From assembly GCA_016124975.1 (NCBI GenBank), contig WGMP01000016.1, positions 20,414-84,413 on the forward strand: a stretch of 64,000 nucleotides of DNA, in the 5' to 3' direction. This document shows, piece after piece, positions 24,393 through 33,120 of the stretch. The notes beneath the pieces were generated by a model. The model made no database searches. It worked only from the letters and a program-made list of their open reading frames with translations, and had not been told where the DNA came from. Position numbers and translations under genes: made by a program. The DNA is from Phycisphaera sp. (GTDB lineage Bacteria > Planctomycetota > Phycisphaerae > Phycisphaerales > SM1A02). Position 1 is the first letter of the stretch, and each line of letters begins with the position of its first letter.

Positions 24393-24477
24393 AGCCGTGG
24401 CGAGCGGCGTGGCGCAGCGCCATGCGGGTACAGTGGACGCACACTGCGCTCGTTGACCTGAAAGGAGCCATGCCGCC

Positions 24478-25827
24478 ATGCCGTCCCTTGCGAACCGCCT
24501 TCTCCGCGTGATTGCGACCGTCTCGCTCATGCTCGTCGCGCCCGCAGCCGCGCATGCCCAGGATGGCGCCGCGCCCGCGCCGAAGGCCGATCCTGCTGCG
24601 GCGGAGGCCGTCCTTCGCAAGATCATCGATGCCTACCGCGCTGAACAGGGCGTCGAGGTGAGCGTGTCCGCCACGGTCGGTGCCGTGCGTGCGGATGCAG
24701 GCGGCGAGGCGCAGCGCTCGCAGCCCATGCAGGCGCGCTTCCTCTTCGCCTCGGGCCGTCGCGCGATCGTCTGGATGCGCGACTTCGAGCTGCGCTTCGC
24801 CGACGAGAAGGTCCGCGCCACGCACGCGTCGAGCGCGCTGACCTACCTCGAGGTCTCCGACCACGGTTCGCCCTACTACTCGCTCTTCAACGCGTTCCAG
24901 AACCTGCCGTTCCCCGAGCTGGCGCTCGCGCTCGGCGAGGAGGATCCGTTCGAGGTCTGCATGCAGCTGATGCCGCAGATCCCGAATGTCGTTCCCGCGC
25001 GCGTCGAGAAGGAGGAGGTCGACGGGCAGGTCTCCGATGTGCTCGTCCTCCTCTCCGACGACGGCGCTGAGGAACTCAGGCTCTCGTACGACCCCGAGAC
25101 CCATCTCGTCGAGTCCGCCGTCGGCATCATGCACTCGGGCCCGGAGGTCGAGGACGGCGTGAAGCTCGAGTGGCGCGTCGACTCGAAGGCACGGCGCCCG
25201 AAGGATGCACCGACCGACGCGACCTTCGCGCTCGATGTCTCGTCGCGCCAGAAGGTCGACGGACTCGCCGCGCTCGTCGACACGACGCCTGGTGCGGGCG
25301 AAGACCAGGATGTGCCGGCCCTGAAGGCCGGAGAGCCTGCGCCTGAGCTCGCGCTCCCGAAGGTCGGCGAGGGCGACTGGAACCTCGTCGATGCGCGCCC
25401 GAAGCCCGTGGTGGTCGACTTCTGGGCGACCTGGTGCGGCCCATGCATCGCGGCCTTGCCCGAGCTGGCGAAGCTTGCGAAGGAGTTCGAGGGACGGGCC
25501 GTGGTGCTCCTCGTCAATACGGCCGAGCGCGGGGAGCGCGCCGAGCGTGAAACCCGCATCGCGGGCGCGCTGAAGGCGTTCACGGAGGCAGGGAGTCCGT
25601 TCGTGAGCACCCTCGACATGGACGGCATGGCCGCGCGGCGCTGGCTTGTGCGCGCGTTCCCGACCACCTTCCTCGTCGCGCCCGACGGCCGCATCGCGGG
25701 AATGTGGGAAGGGGCGTCGCCGCGGAGCCATCGCGAGCTGCGCGAGAAGCTCGAGGAGCTTTGCCGCGCGGACGCGGGGGGCGCGAAGGACGCGCCTGCG
25801 CAAGACGCAGCGCCCGCGGCGCCGTGA
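24478..25827 (+). CDS. Secreted thioredoxin-fold protein, second paralogue
   Basis: 449 aa with the same plan as its neighbour: signal peptide (VAPAAAHAQDG), a beta-rich N-terminal domain (AEAVLRKIIDAYRAEQGVEV, ELRLSYDPETHLVE), then thioredoxin at about residues 290-430 with VVVDFWATWCGPCIAALPE and AFPTTFLVAPDGRIAGMWEG. The Ala/Asp/Pro C-terminal tail is probably disordered. A terminator separates it from the first copy and a TACAGT box lies at 24429, so it seems transcribed on its own. AAAGGAG Shine-Dalgarno 10 nt before the ATG. Confidence 0.85.
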   Translation: MPSLANRLLRVIATVSLMLVAPAAAHAQDGAAPAPKADPAAAEAVLRKIIDAYRAEQGVEVSVSATVGAVRADAGGEAQRSQPMQARFLFASGRRAIVWMRDFELRFADEKVRATHASSALTYLEVSDHGSPYYSLFNAFQNLPFPELALALGEEDPFEVCMQLMPQIPNVVPARVEKEEVDGQVSDVLVLLSDDGAEELRLSYDPETHLVESAVGIMHSGPEVEDGVKLEWRVDSKARRPKDAPTDATFALDVSSRQKVDGLAALVDTTPGAGEDQDVPALKAGEPAPELALPKVGEGDWNLVDARPKPVVVDFWATWCGPCIAALPELAKLAKEFEGRAVVLLVNTAERGERAERETRIAGALKAFTEAGSPFVSTLDMDGMAARRWLVRAFPTTFLVAPDGRIAGMWEGASPRSHRELREKLEELCRADAGGAKDAPAQDAAPAAP

Positions 25828-25846
25828 GCGATTCGCGCCGCGCGAT

Positions 25847-25852
25847 TATCCT
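25847..25852 (+). promoter_or_regulatory. Leaderless-type -10 box (TATCCT)
   Basis: TATCCT ends 6 nt before the ATG at 25859. No Shine-Dalgarno is present. Confidence 0.5.
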
Positions 25853-25858
25853 TCGCGC

Positions 25859-28849
25859 ATGACGGCCGCCCCGCGCTCCATGGACCACCACTCGACGAGT
25901 CTCCCGCTGGCCGAGCGGGGCGACGCGCTCGATGCGCTGCGGCTGTCCCTCTCTCGCGCGCTGCGCTCGGTTGCGCGGGCCGACATCCGCTTCGGTCGCC
26001 ACGACCGCATGCTCTACTCGACCGACGCGAGCATCTACCAGGTCGAGCCGATCGGCGTTGTCGTGCCGCACTCGGTCGAGGATGGTGCGGCGGTGGTCCG
26101 TCACCTCGGCGCGGAAGGCGTTCCCATGCTGCCGCGCGGCTCGGGCACCGCGCTTGCGGGCCAGAGCGTGAACCGCGCGGTCATCGTCGACTTCTCCCAG
26201 CATTGCCGGGAAATCGTCTCCGTCGACGCCGACCGGCGCCGCGCCGTGGTCGAGCCGGGCGTGACGCTCGACCAGCTGAACGAGGCGCTTGCGCCGCATG
26301 GGCTGATGTTCGGGCCCGATGTCGCCACGAGCTCGCACGCGACCATCGGCGGCATGATCGGCAACAACTCCGCGGGCGCGCACTCGATCCTCTACGGACG
26401 AACGGTGGAGAACCTCGTCGCGCTCGAGGTGGTGCTCGCCGACGGCTCTGTGCATCGCTTCGAGGAGGGAAGCTGCGACAGGAGCCCGGCGCAGCGCGCG
26501 ATCGCCGACGCGGTCGCCGCAATCGTGCGGCCGATCGCGGGCGAGATCAAGGCCCGCTTCCCGAGGATCCTTCGCCATGTCGACGGCTACTCGCTCGACA
26601 TCTTCCTCGAGCAGCTCGAGCGCTCGACGCCCGGAACCTACGACAGGGTGAACCTCGCGCACCTCGTGTGCGGCGCCGAGGGTACGCTCGCGACCACGCT
26701 GCGCGCCGAACTCTCGCTCGTCGCGAAGCCGAGGGAGCGCGGCCTCGCCATCATCGGCTTCGCGAGCGTGCGTGAGTCGCTTGCGAACCTCAAGGCGATC
26801 CTCGCCACGAAGCCCGCGGCGGTCGAGCTCGTCGACGATGTCGTGATCGATGTCGCCCTGCGCAACACCGAGTACCGCCAGTATGTCGAGCTGATGCCGA
26901 AGCCTGCCGCGGGTTCGCTCGGCGCCGTGCTCTATGTCGAGTACTTCGCAGACAGCGCCGACGAGCTTCCCGCGCGCTTCGACGCGCTGCGCGCGGCGCT
27001 GCCAGACGCCGCGATGTCGACCTACACGGGCGCCGCCGAGCGGCTCAAGGCCTGGAAGCTGCGCAAGGCGGGCGAGCCGCTCCTTCATGGCGTGCCTGGC
27101 GCACGCAAGCCCTTCACCTTCGTCGAGGATACGGCGGTCGACCCCGCGAAGCTGCCTGATTTCGTCGAGGATTTCCGCGCGATCGTGACGCGTCATGGGA
27201 CGACCGCCGCCTACTACGCGCACGCGTCGGTCGGGTGCCTCCACATCCGTCCGCTCGTCGCGATCCACGACCCGAAGGACCGCGCGGTGATGGTCGCGAT
27301 CGCGAAGGACATCGCGGGGCTCGTCGCGCGCTACGGCGGTGCGCTGTCGGGCGAGCATGGCGACGGCCGCGTGCGGTCGCCGCTTCTCGGGGAGTACTTC
27401 GGCGAAGCGATCTGCGAGGCCTTGCGCGCGGTGAAGCGCGTGTTCGACCCGCGCGGACTGCTCAATCCAGGGAACATCGTCGACACGGGACCCGCCGAGC
27501 GCATCATCGAGAACCTGCGCGTCGCGCCCGACGGCCATGACCTGCACGCGGAGCCCGTGAAGACCTTCTTCGCCTACGAGCGCGAGGAGGGCTTCGAGCA
27601 CGCGATCGAGAGCTGCAACGGCGCGGGCCTCTGCCGCCGCATGTCGGGCGGCACGAGCATGTGCCCGTCGTACCGCGCGCTCAAGGACGAGCGCCACGCG
27701 ACGCGCGGCCGCGGCAACGCGCTGCGGCTCGCCGTGACGGGACAGCTGTCGAAGGACCGTTGGAACGACCCAGAGACGCTCGAGACGCTTGACCTCTGCC
27801 TCTCGTGCAAGGCGTGCAAGACGGAGTGCCCGTCCAATGTCGACATCTCGAAGCTGAAGGCCGAGTACACCGCGCAGCGCTACGCTCGCGACGGCGCACC
27901 GCTCCCCGCGCGCGTCTTCGGCCATGTTCGCCGGCTCAATGCGCTCGGTTCGCGTTTCCACGCGATTGCGAACATCGTGAACGCGACTCCGATCGCGAAG
28001 GCGCTCGCGCACGCCGTGCTCGGCGTCGATCCGCGGCGCTCGATTCCCGCGTTCGGTCCTTCGCTCTTCGGCTGGTTCCGTGCGCGCCCGCCGCGCGCGG
28101 CCACGCGCTCCGTCATCCTATTCGGCGACTGCTTCGCCTCCTACAACGAGCCTGGGATCGGGCAGAGCGCGGTGCGGCTCCTCGAGGCGTTCGGATACCG
28201 CGTCATCCTCGCCGATGTCGGCTGCTGCGGTCGCAGCCTCATCTCGACGGGACTCCTGGCCGACGCGCGCGACGAGATCGCGCGCGCCGCGGGTGCGCTC
28301 GGCGGACTGCTCGCGACTTCGGGCGCGGACGCCGTGCTCGTGCTCGAGCCGAGCTGCGCGAGCGCGATCCGCGACGACTGGCTCGAGCTCCTTCCCGAGG
28401 GCGCAGGAAAGGACGCGCGCGCCGCGCGCGAGGCGCTCGCACGGAAGACCTTCCTCGTGGAGGAGTTCCTCGACCTCTCGTGGGACGCGCATCCCGTGCG
28501 CCCCACGCTTCCCGCGCAGCATGACCGCGTCGTCCTGCACGGGCACTGCCACCAGAAGGCGCTGTGGACGAGCGAGAGCTCCGCGCGTTTCTTGCGGCGG
28601 ATCTTCGGCAAGGATCTTTCCGTGCTCGACACGGGCTGTTGCGGAATGGCGGGCAGCTTCGGCTATGTCGACCGTCGCTACGACCTCTCGATGGCGATCG
28701 GCGAGGATCGGCTGTTCCCCGCGGTGCGCGCGGCGGGGGACGCCGTTGTGTGCGCGCCAGGGACGAGCTGCCGCCACCAGATCCACGATGGCACGGGCCG
28801 CGAGGCGCTGCATCCCGTGGATCTCGCCGCGCGCGCGCTCGGGCTTTGA
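25859..28849 (+). CDS. ydiJ: FAD/Fe-S D-2-hydroxyacid dehydrogenase (YdiJ-like, GlcD-GlpC fusion)
   Basis: 996 aa, close to the roughly 1000-residue YdiJ type of D-2-hydroxyglutarate dehydrogenase. The N-terminal FAD_binding_4 domain has VPMLPRGSGTALAGQSVN and ATIGGMIGNNSAGAHSILYG. The FAD-oxidase C domain includes GGALSGEHGDGRVRSPLLGE. Two 4Fe-4S sites follow (CNGAGLCRRMSGGTSMCPSY and CLSCKACKTECPSN). CCG domains with DVGCCGRS, HGHCHQKALW and DTGCCGMAGSFGY end the protein. It should oxidise a D-2-hydroxyacid and pass electrons to the membrane chain. Substrate choice is by family only. Confidence 0.88.
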   Translation: MTAAPRSMDHHSTSLPLAERGDALDALRLSLSRALRSVARADIRFGRHDRMLYSTDASIYQVEPIGVVVPHSVEDGAAVVRHLGAEGVPMLPRGSGTALAGQSVNRAVIVDFSQHCREIVSVDADRRRAVVEPGVTLDQLNEALAPHGLMFGPDVATSSHATIGGMIGNNSAGAHSILYGRTVENLVALEVVLADGSVHRFEEGSCDRSPAQRAIADAVAAIVRPIAGEIKARFPRILRHVDGYSLDIFLEQLERSTPGTYDRVNLAHLVCGAEGTLATTLRAELSLVAKPRERGLAIIGFASVRESLANLKAILATKPAAVELVDDVVIDVALRNTEYRQYVELMPKPAAGSLGAVLYVEYFADSADELPARFDALRAALPDAAMSTYTGAAERLKAWKLRKAGEPLLHGVPGARKPFTFVEDTAVDPAKLPDFVEDFRAIVTRHGTTAAYYAHASVGCLHIRPLVAIHDPKDRAVMVAIAKDIAGLVARYGGALSGEHGDGRVRSPLLGEYFGEAICEALRAVKRVFDPRGLLNPGNIVDTGPAERIIENLRVAPDGHDLHAEPVKTFFAYEREEGFEHAIESCNGAGLCRRMSGGTSMCPSYRALKDERHATRGRGNALRLAVTGQLSKDRWNDPETLETLDLCLSCKACKTECPSNVDISKLKAEYTAQRYARDGAPLPARVFGHVRRLNALGSRFHAIANIVNATPIAKALAHAVLGVDPRRSIPAFGPSLFGWFRARPPRAATRSVILFGDCFASYNEPGIGQSAVRLLEAFGYRVILADVGCCGRSLISTGLLADARDEIARAAGALGGLLATSGADAVLVLEPSCASAIRDDWLELLPEGAGKDARAAREALARKTFLVEEFLDLSWDAHPVRPTLPAQHDRVVLHGHCHQKALWTSESSARFLRRIFGKDLSVLDTGCCGMAGSFGYVDRRYDLSMAIGEDRLFPAVRAAGDAVVCAPGTSCRHQIHDGTGREALHPVDLAARALGL

Positions 28850-28862
28850 GGGCGGTTCCTGC

Positions 28863-28868
28863 TAGAAT
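28863..28868 (+). promoter_or_regulatory. Leaderless-type -10 box (TAGAAT)
   Basis: TAGAAT ends 6 nt before the ATG at 28875 and is the clearest example of the pattern in this window. Confidence 0.55.
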
Positions 28869-28874
28869 CGCGGC

Positions 28875-29336
28875 ATGTCCGGTGCGACCCAGCCATCGAT
28901 CGACGAAAGCGCGCTCTCCGATCTCTCGAACGCGAGGATCCTCCTCGTCGACGACAACCAGCAGAATCTCGAGCTCATGCAGGCGTACCTCGAGACGCTT
29001 CCCTGCGCGCTGTCGACCGCGCGCGACGGGCTCGAGGCGATCGAGGCGATCCACCGCGAGAAGCCCGACCTCGTCCTGCTCGATGTCATGATGCCGAAGA
29101 TGTCGGGCTTCGAGGTCTGCCGCAAGCTGAAGAGCGAGCCCGCCACGCGCGACATCGTCGTCATCATGGTGACGGCGCTCCACGAGGTCGGCGACCACGA
29201 GCGGGCGGTCGAGAGCGGCACGGACGACTTCCTCACGAAGCCCGTGAACAAGCTCGAGCTGTTGACGCGCGTGCGGAGCCTCCTGCGGGTGGCGCTCCTC
29301 AAGCGCAAGCTTTCCGAGCTGATGTCGGGGCGATAA
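28875..29336 (+). CDS. Single-domain response regulator (CheY-like receiver)
   Basis: 153 aa, one receiver domain and no output domain. Acidic pair in ILLVDDNQQN, phosphoacceptor Asp70 in LVLLDVMMPKMSG, the Thr in MVTALHE and the Lys in FLTKPVNKLEL are all present, so it should be phosphorylatable. A short helical extension follows (LRVALLKRKLSELMSG). No histidine kinase is nearby; its partner must be encoded elsewhere. Confidence 0.92.
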   Translation: MSGATQPSIDESALSDLSNARILLVDDNQQNLELMQAYLETLPCALSTARDGLEAIEAIHREKPDLVLLDVMMPKMSGFEVCRKLKSEPATRDIVVIMVTALHEVGDHERAVESGTDDFLTKPVNKLELLTRVRSLLRVALLKRKLSELMSGR

Positions 29337-29406
29337 GCACGCAGGGCTGTCCGATTCAAGCGACGGGGGAGCCGTGGCCGATCCATGACGCCACGGAGGT
29401 TGTCCC

Positions 29407-29604
29407 GTGGCAGAGCTCTACCGACTGATCGACGAGATCCGCGAACTGAATCCGTCCGCCCCGAGCGAGTGGCTGATGGAGTTCGACGCGACGGCGCTGC
29501 GCGAGTATCTCGAGCGCCTGCGCGCCGTGCAGGAGCCCGCTGCGCCCGTCTGCTTCACGCGCCGGCCCGACGAGGAGCCGATCCACTACCGCGAATGCGC
29601 GTGA
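29407..29604 (+). CDS. Small protein of unknown function
   Basis: 65 aa starting with GTG, preceded by a GGAGG box at 7 nt. The sequence is acidic and helical in its first 40 residues (YRLIDEIRELNPSAPSEWL, LREYLERLRAVQ) and ends in a short segment with two Cys (VCFTRRP, YRECA). Coding bias agrees with its neighbours. It lies between a lone receiver-domain gene and a repeat cluster. I do not recognise a family. Confidence 0.5.
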   Translation: MAELYRLIDEIRELNPSAPSEWLMEFDATALREYLERLRAVQEPAAPVCFTRRPDEEPIHYRECA

Positions 29605-29694
29605 GCGAGGGCTTGCCTCGGCGTCTGAGCCGCGCGACACCAAGCCGCCGGTGACGAAGCCGTCTGGAACGAGATCGTGCGACACGAGCATCTT

Positions 29695-30115
29695 GGGTGC
29701 CCGTGGACTTCAGTCCGCGGAACGGGTGATGTCAGCCTTCGACTCCGGCGATCTGCGTTCCGCATGCTGAAGCATGCGGGCACCCCTGGCTTGGGGACTC
29801 CGACGCGTGTCATCCACGCCAGAGGAAGCCGCCGCAGCGGCGACCGCTCAAACCACGGGTGCCCGTGGACTTCAGTCCGCGGAACGGATGATGTCAGCCT
29901 TCGACTCCGACGCGTGTCGTTCCGCATGCTGAAGCATGCGGGCACCCCTGGCTTGGGGACTCCGACGCGTGTCATCCCCGCCAGAGGAAGCCGCCGCAGC
30001 GGCGACCGCTCAAACCACGGGGTGCCCGTGGACTTCAGTCCGCGGAACGGGTGATGTCAGCCTTCGACTCCGGCACGCGTCATCCACGCCAAACGAAGCC
30101 GCTGCAGCGGCTCCC
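29695..30115. repeat. Cluster of REP-like hairpin repeats, 162-bp period, about 2.7 copies
   Basis: Copies start at 29695, 29857 and 30019. Each full copy has a left arm (GGGTGCCC, a small hairpin, CGGAAC), about 33 bp ending in a shared GTCAGCCTTCGACTCC tract, and a right arm that is the reverse complement of the left (GTTCCG, a hairpin, CGGGCACCCC). A second palindrome, GCCGCCGCAGCGGC, follows each copy. The third copy lacks the right arm and runs up to the scpA stop codon. The same family recurs at 63745-63974. Confidence 0.9.
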
Positions 30116-30116
30116 G

Positions 30117-30908
30117 CTACAAGAACGTCGGCGCATCAGGCCCGCGCTCCGCGTCGCCTGCGAGCGTGACATCGATCGCGTCGTCGAGATTGTCCTGGCG
30201 CACATGCACGCGGCCTTGGCGCACCAGCTCGAGCAGCGCGAGGAAAAGTCCGATCCGCTCGCCGTGCGAACGACCTTCGAACACGCTGCCAAGCGTGAGG
30301 CGGTGCGACTGCGCCCGCCCCAGTCGGTCGACGAGATCCTCCTGGTGGAGCGAGATCGGCGTGTCGTCGTACTCGACCATGTGGTCGCCGATCCTGGTGA
30401 GATCGATCGCCGCCGCGATCCGCTCGAAGGCATCGAACAGGTCGCCGAGGTGAAGATCCTCAAGCTCGAAGTCTTCTTCCTCCTCGGGTTCCTCGCTCGC
30501 CCCGGGCCGCACGCGCGCCGCCGCGCGCTCTGCGAACTCGCGCCTCCGCGCGTCGAGCACCTCCGCCGCGGTGCGGAACTTCTGATACGCGAGCAGCTGC
30601 CGGATCAGCTCCGCGCGCGGATCCTCGCCTGGCGCCGCGGGCGCGTTCGGGTCGGCGTCGTCCGCCTGCTGCACGGGCGCGAGCGACCGCGACTTGATCT
30701 CGACGAGCGTCGCCGCCATCACAAGGAACTCGCCCGCGACATCGACATCGATGCGCGAGAGGTGCCGCACATACTCGAGGTACTCGTCCGTGAGCGTGTG
30801 AATCGGGATCTCGTGGATGTCAACCTCCGCGCGCCTCACGAGGAAGAGGAGGAGATCGAGGGGGCCCTGAAACACGGGCAATCGGACGAGCCAGTCGGTC
30901 TGCGACAT
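30117..30908 (-). CDS. scpA: Segregation and condensation protein A
   Basis: 263 aa kleisin of the bacterial SMC-ScpAB complex that organises and segregates the chromosome. The N-terminus has the typical LPVFQGPLDLLLFLVRRAEV and IHEIPIHTLTDEYLEY. The middle is acidic (EEPEEEEDFELEDLHLGD). The C-terminal winged-helix part has FLALLELVRQGRVHVRQDN. The start at 30908 is set by a TAGATT box 7 nt upstream; a longer frame exists but lacks family sequence. No scpB is in the window. The stop codon abuts the repeat cluster. Confidence 0.92.
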   Translation of the reverse strand: MSQTDWLVRLPVFQGPLDLLLFLVRRAEVDIHEIPIHTLTDEYLEYVRHLSRIDVDVAGEFLVMAATLVEIKSRSLAPVQQADDADPNAPAAPGEDPRAELIRQLLAYQKFRTAAEVLDARRREFAERAAARVRPGASEEPEEEEDFELEDLHLGDLFDAFERIAAAIDLTRIGDHMVEYDDTPISLHQEDLVDRLGRAQSHRLTLGSVFEGRSHGERIGLFLALLELVRQGRVHVRQDNLDDAIDVTLAGDAERGPDAPTFL

Positions 30909-30915
30909 CCGCGGC

Positions 30916-30921
30916 AATCTA
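30916..30921 (-). promoter_or_regulatory. Leaderless-type -10 box (TAGATT) for scpA
   Basis: On the minus strand TAGATT ends 7 nt before the ATG at 30908. Divergent from the box at 30962-30967. Confidence 0.5.
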
Positions 30922-30961
30922 CCACGGTCTTCCCGCGCAATCGGCCTGATTTCCCGTCGAT

Positions 30962-30967
30962 TACACT
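30962..30967 (+). promoter_or_regulatory. Leaderless-type -10 box (TACACT)
   Basis: TACACT ends 6 nt before the ATG at 30974. Confidence 0.5.
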
Positions 30968-30973
30968 GCCCCG

Positions 30974-32008
30974 ATGGCCGAATCCCGCGCTCCAGCCGCA
31001 AGTGACCCGCATGTGCGTTCCAACGAGCGCGCCTTCCTCGTCGAGGCGCTGCGCACCGAGGCGGATGCGGTCGGCCGCTTCGCCGATCGCGTGGCGTCGG
31101 ACGCAGTCCCCGCGCTCCACGCTGCGCTCGACCTCCTCGAGTCGTGCCGCGGACATGTGGTCGTGAGCGGCATGGGGAAGTCGGGCCTCGTCGGCGCCAA
31201 GATCTCGGCGAGCCTCTCGAGCCTCGGGCAGCCGTCGCACTTCGTGCATCCCGCGGAGGCGGTGCACGGCGACCTCGGATCGATCCGCGCTGACGATGTC
31301 GTCATGCTCCTCAGCTGGTCTGGCGAGACGCAGGAGGTCGTGGCGCTCGGCTCGATCCTCAAGATGGACGGAATCCCCACAGTGGGCCTCTCGAGCCGGC
31401 CGGGCTCGAGCCTGGCGCGGGTCGCGACCGTTCACATCGACCTCGGCGACCTGACCGAGGCGTGCCCGCTGAACCTTGCGCCGACGGCGTCGACGACGCT
31501 CACCCTCGCCGTCGGCGACGCACTCGCGCTCGCGCTCGCCTCGCGCCGCGACTTCGGCAAGGACGACTTCCACAAGCACCACCCGGGCGGCATGCTTGGT
31601 GCGGGGCTGCGCCCCGTGACCGAAGTGCTGCGCTTCCGCGTTGGCAAGAACCTCGCGGCCGTGCCCGACACGAGTTCGGTCCGCGAGGCGCTGCGCGCGG
31701 CGGGCGAAGGACGACGCGCGGGTGCGATCGTCCTCGTCGACGCGGCAGGGCGCCTCAGCGGCATCTTCACGGATGGTGATCTCCGTCGACATGTGAACGG
31801 CGGCGGTCTCTCCGCGCTCGATTCCCCGATCTCGACCGTGATGACGCGTCATCCGACGACGCTGTCGACGGATTCCCTCGTGCGCGATGCCGTGCAGCTG
31901 GTGCAGGAGCGCCGCCTCGACGAGATCCCCGTCGTCGATCGCGACGGCAAGCCCGTCGGGCTCGTCGACATCCAGGACCTGATTGCGATGCGCGTCGTGC
32001 GGGAGTAG
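30974..32008 (+). CDS. kdsD: KpsF/GutQ-family arabinose-5-phosphate isomerase
   Basis: 344 aa: an SIS sugar-isomerase domain followed by two CBS domains. Motifs: VVVSGMGKSGLVGAKISASL, HFVHPAEAVHGDLG, LLSWSGETQEVV, the conserved DFGKDDFHKHHPGGMLG, then CBS sequences GRLSGIFTDGDLRRHV and DEIPVVDRDGKPVGLVDIQDL. It converts ribulose-5-P to arabinose-5-P, the first step towards Kdo of lipopolysaccharide. Other Kdo genes are not in the window, so the pathway link is by family only. Confidence 0.92.
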   Translation: MAESRAPAASDPHVRSNERAFLVEALRTEADAVGRFADRVASDAVPALHAALDLLESCRGHVVVSGMGKSGLVGAKISASLSSLGQPSHFVHPAEAVHGDLGSIRADDVVMLLSWSGETQEVVALGSILKMDGIPTVGLSSRPGSSLARVATVHIDLGDLTEACPLNLAPTASTTLTLAVGDALALALASRRDFGKDDFHKHHPGGMLGAGLRPVTEVLRFRVGKNLAAVPDTSSVREALRAAGEGRRAGAIVLVDAAGRLSGIFTDGDLRRHVNGGGLSALDSPISTVMTRHPTTLSTDSLVRDAVQLVQERRLDEIPVVDRDGKPVGLVDIQDLIAMRVVRE

Positions 32009-32198
32009 TGCGCGCCGCGTTCGGGGGTGCGGATTGCGCACCCGATCGGGTGTGGTCGCGTGCATTCGTCCGGCGAGCCACACGGATTGTCGTTTCTCGG
32101 ATTGCTGCGTGTATCACGGCGGGTGGAGGCCGCTCTAATGGCCTGTGGGCGCGTGTTCGCGCTCGACCGTTTGGCCACACCTATTCAGAAGACCATCC

Positions 32199-32933
32199 AT
32201 GCTTTCGTCCCGCACATCGCTCATCCTCGTCGCCGCCGCAGCGGTCGCCGCGTCCTCCGTGGCCTCGGCTTCCGCACAGATCGCCTACACCGACTCGAAG
32301 GGCCGCCAGTGGCGGCAGGTCCACACGACCACCGCCCGCAAGTGGACGCAGGTCGAGGCCGTGTGCCCGACCGATGGCGAGACGCCCTGCGATGGCTTGG
32401 TCGGCGCCCAGAATGTCACAGGCTTCATCTGGGCATCGCGCCAGGATGTCATCGAGCTTCTGTCAGAGTGGATTCCCGCCATCACGGCGACGGGAGAGGC
32501 GGGCGGCGCGCAGTACACCCTCGAGGGGCTCGGATTCTTCGAGGTGTTTCAGGAGACGAGCTTCTCCTGCACGGTCGTCGGGTGTTCCTTCGGGCTCTCG
32601 GGTTGGACATCGACGCTGGTCCCGGGCAACCCGAAGAGCGCCTACTCGCCGGCCATCGGAGCTGGCTACAACCCGAACTACGGGACATTCACGGCAAACA
32701 TCACTGCGCCCATCGGCGAGATCAGCGCGTATCGCGGCGTGTGGCTCTACATCCCCGCGGCTGCGCCGTCATGCCCTGCTGATCTCTCGGGCGACGGCAC
32801 AGTCGGCCCCGCGGATCTCGCCGCATTGCTCAACGCGTGGGGAACCGCAGCCGCGGCCGCCGATCTCAACGGGAACGGCGTCGTCGATGCGTCCGATCTC
32901 ACGGCCATGCTCTCGGCCTGGGGCGGTTGCTGA
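32199..32933 (+). CDS. Secreted protein with C-terminal dockerin-like repeats, paralogue 1
   Basis: 244 aa. Signal peptide (ILVAAAAVAASSVASASAQ). The unknown N-terminal domain opens IAYTDSKGRQWRQV and contains VCPTDGETPCDG, FIWASRQDV and a Cys-containing loop (FSCTVVGCSFG). The C-terminus has two EF-hand-like dockerin repeats, DLSGDGTVGPADLAALLNAWG and DLNGNGVVDASDLTAMLSAWG (first 20 residues each), ending GGC. This tail is common on secreted Phycisphaerae proteins. It shares its layout with the next gene; tandem duplication is likely. Function unknown. Confidence 0.8.
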   Translation: MLSSRTSLILVAAAAVAASSVASASAQIAYTDSKGRQWRQVHTTTARKWTQVEAVCPTDGETPCDGLVGAQNVTGFIWASRQDVIELLSEWIPAITATGEAGGAQYTLEGLGFFEVFQETSFSCTVVGCSFGLSGWTSTLVPGNPKSAYSPAIGAGYNPNYGTFTANITAPIGEISAYRGVWLYIPAAAPSCPADLSGDGTVGPADLAALLNAWGTAAAAADLNGNGVVDASDLTAMLSAWGGC

Positions 32934-33038
32934 CGCCGTCGGGGGCTGTGCGGAAGAAGAGTCCCCACTTCAGGGGGCCTGAATGCAGCGTTGCCGTCAC
33001 AGGCGCGCGGTTGCCCTTGTGTCCGCCGTCTTGACAGC

Positions 33039-33044
33039 TAGACT
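33039..33044 (+). promoter_or_regulatory. Candidate promoter (TTGTGT - 16 nt - TAGACT) before the second dockerin paralogue
   Basis: TAGACT at 33039-33044 has TTGTGT at 33017-33022. The resulting leader of about 70 nt contains a GGAGG Shine-Dalgarno, so this gene looks leadered. Confidence 0.4.
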
Positions 33045-33120
33045 CGGCCTCCGTTGACGGCGTCCCTCGCGCTTGCGCCCGAGCGGATCCGCGCGTCGGA
33101 ACCACTTGGAGGCAAGTCCC

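Noticed and set aside
25580..28012. Long minus-strand open frame (810 codons)
   Set aside because: It is antisense to the FAD/Fe-S dehydrogenase, whose motifs are complete on the plus strand.
29695..30115. CRISPR array reading of the 162-bp repeats
   Set aside because: The spacers between copies are themselves repeated, and each unit is a nested palindrome, which fits a REP-like element.
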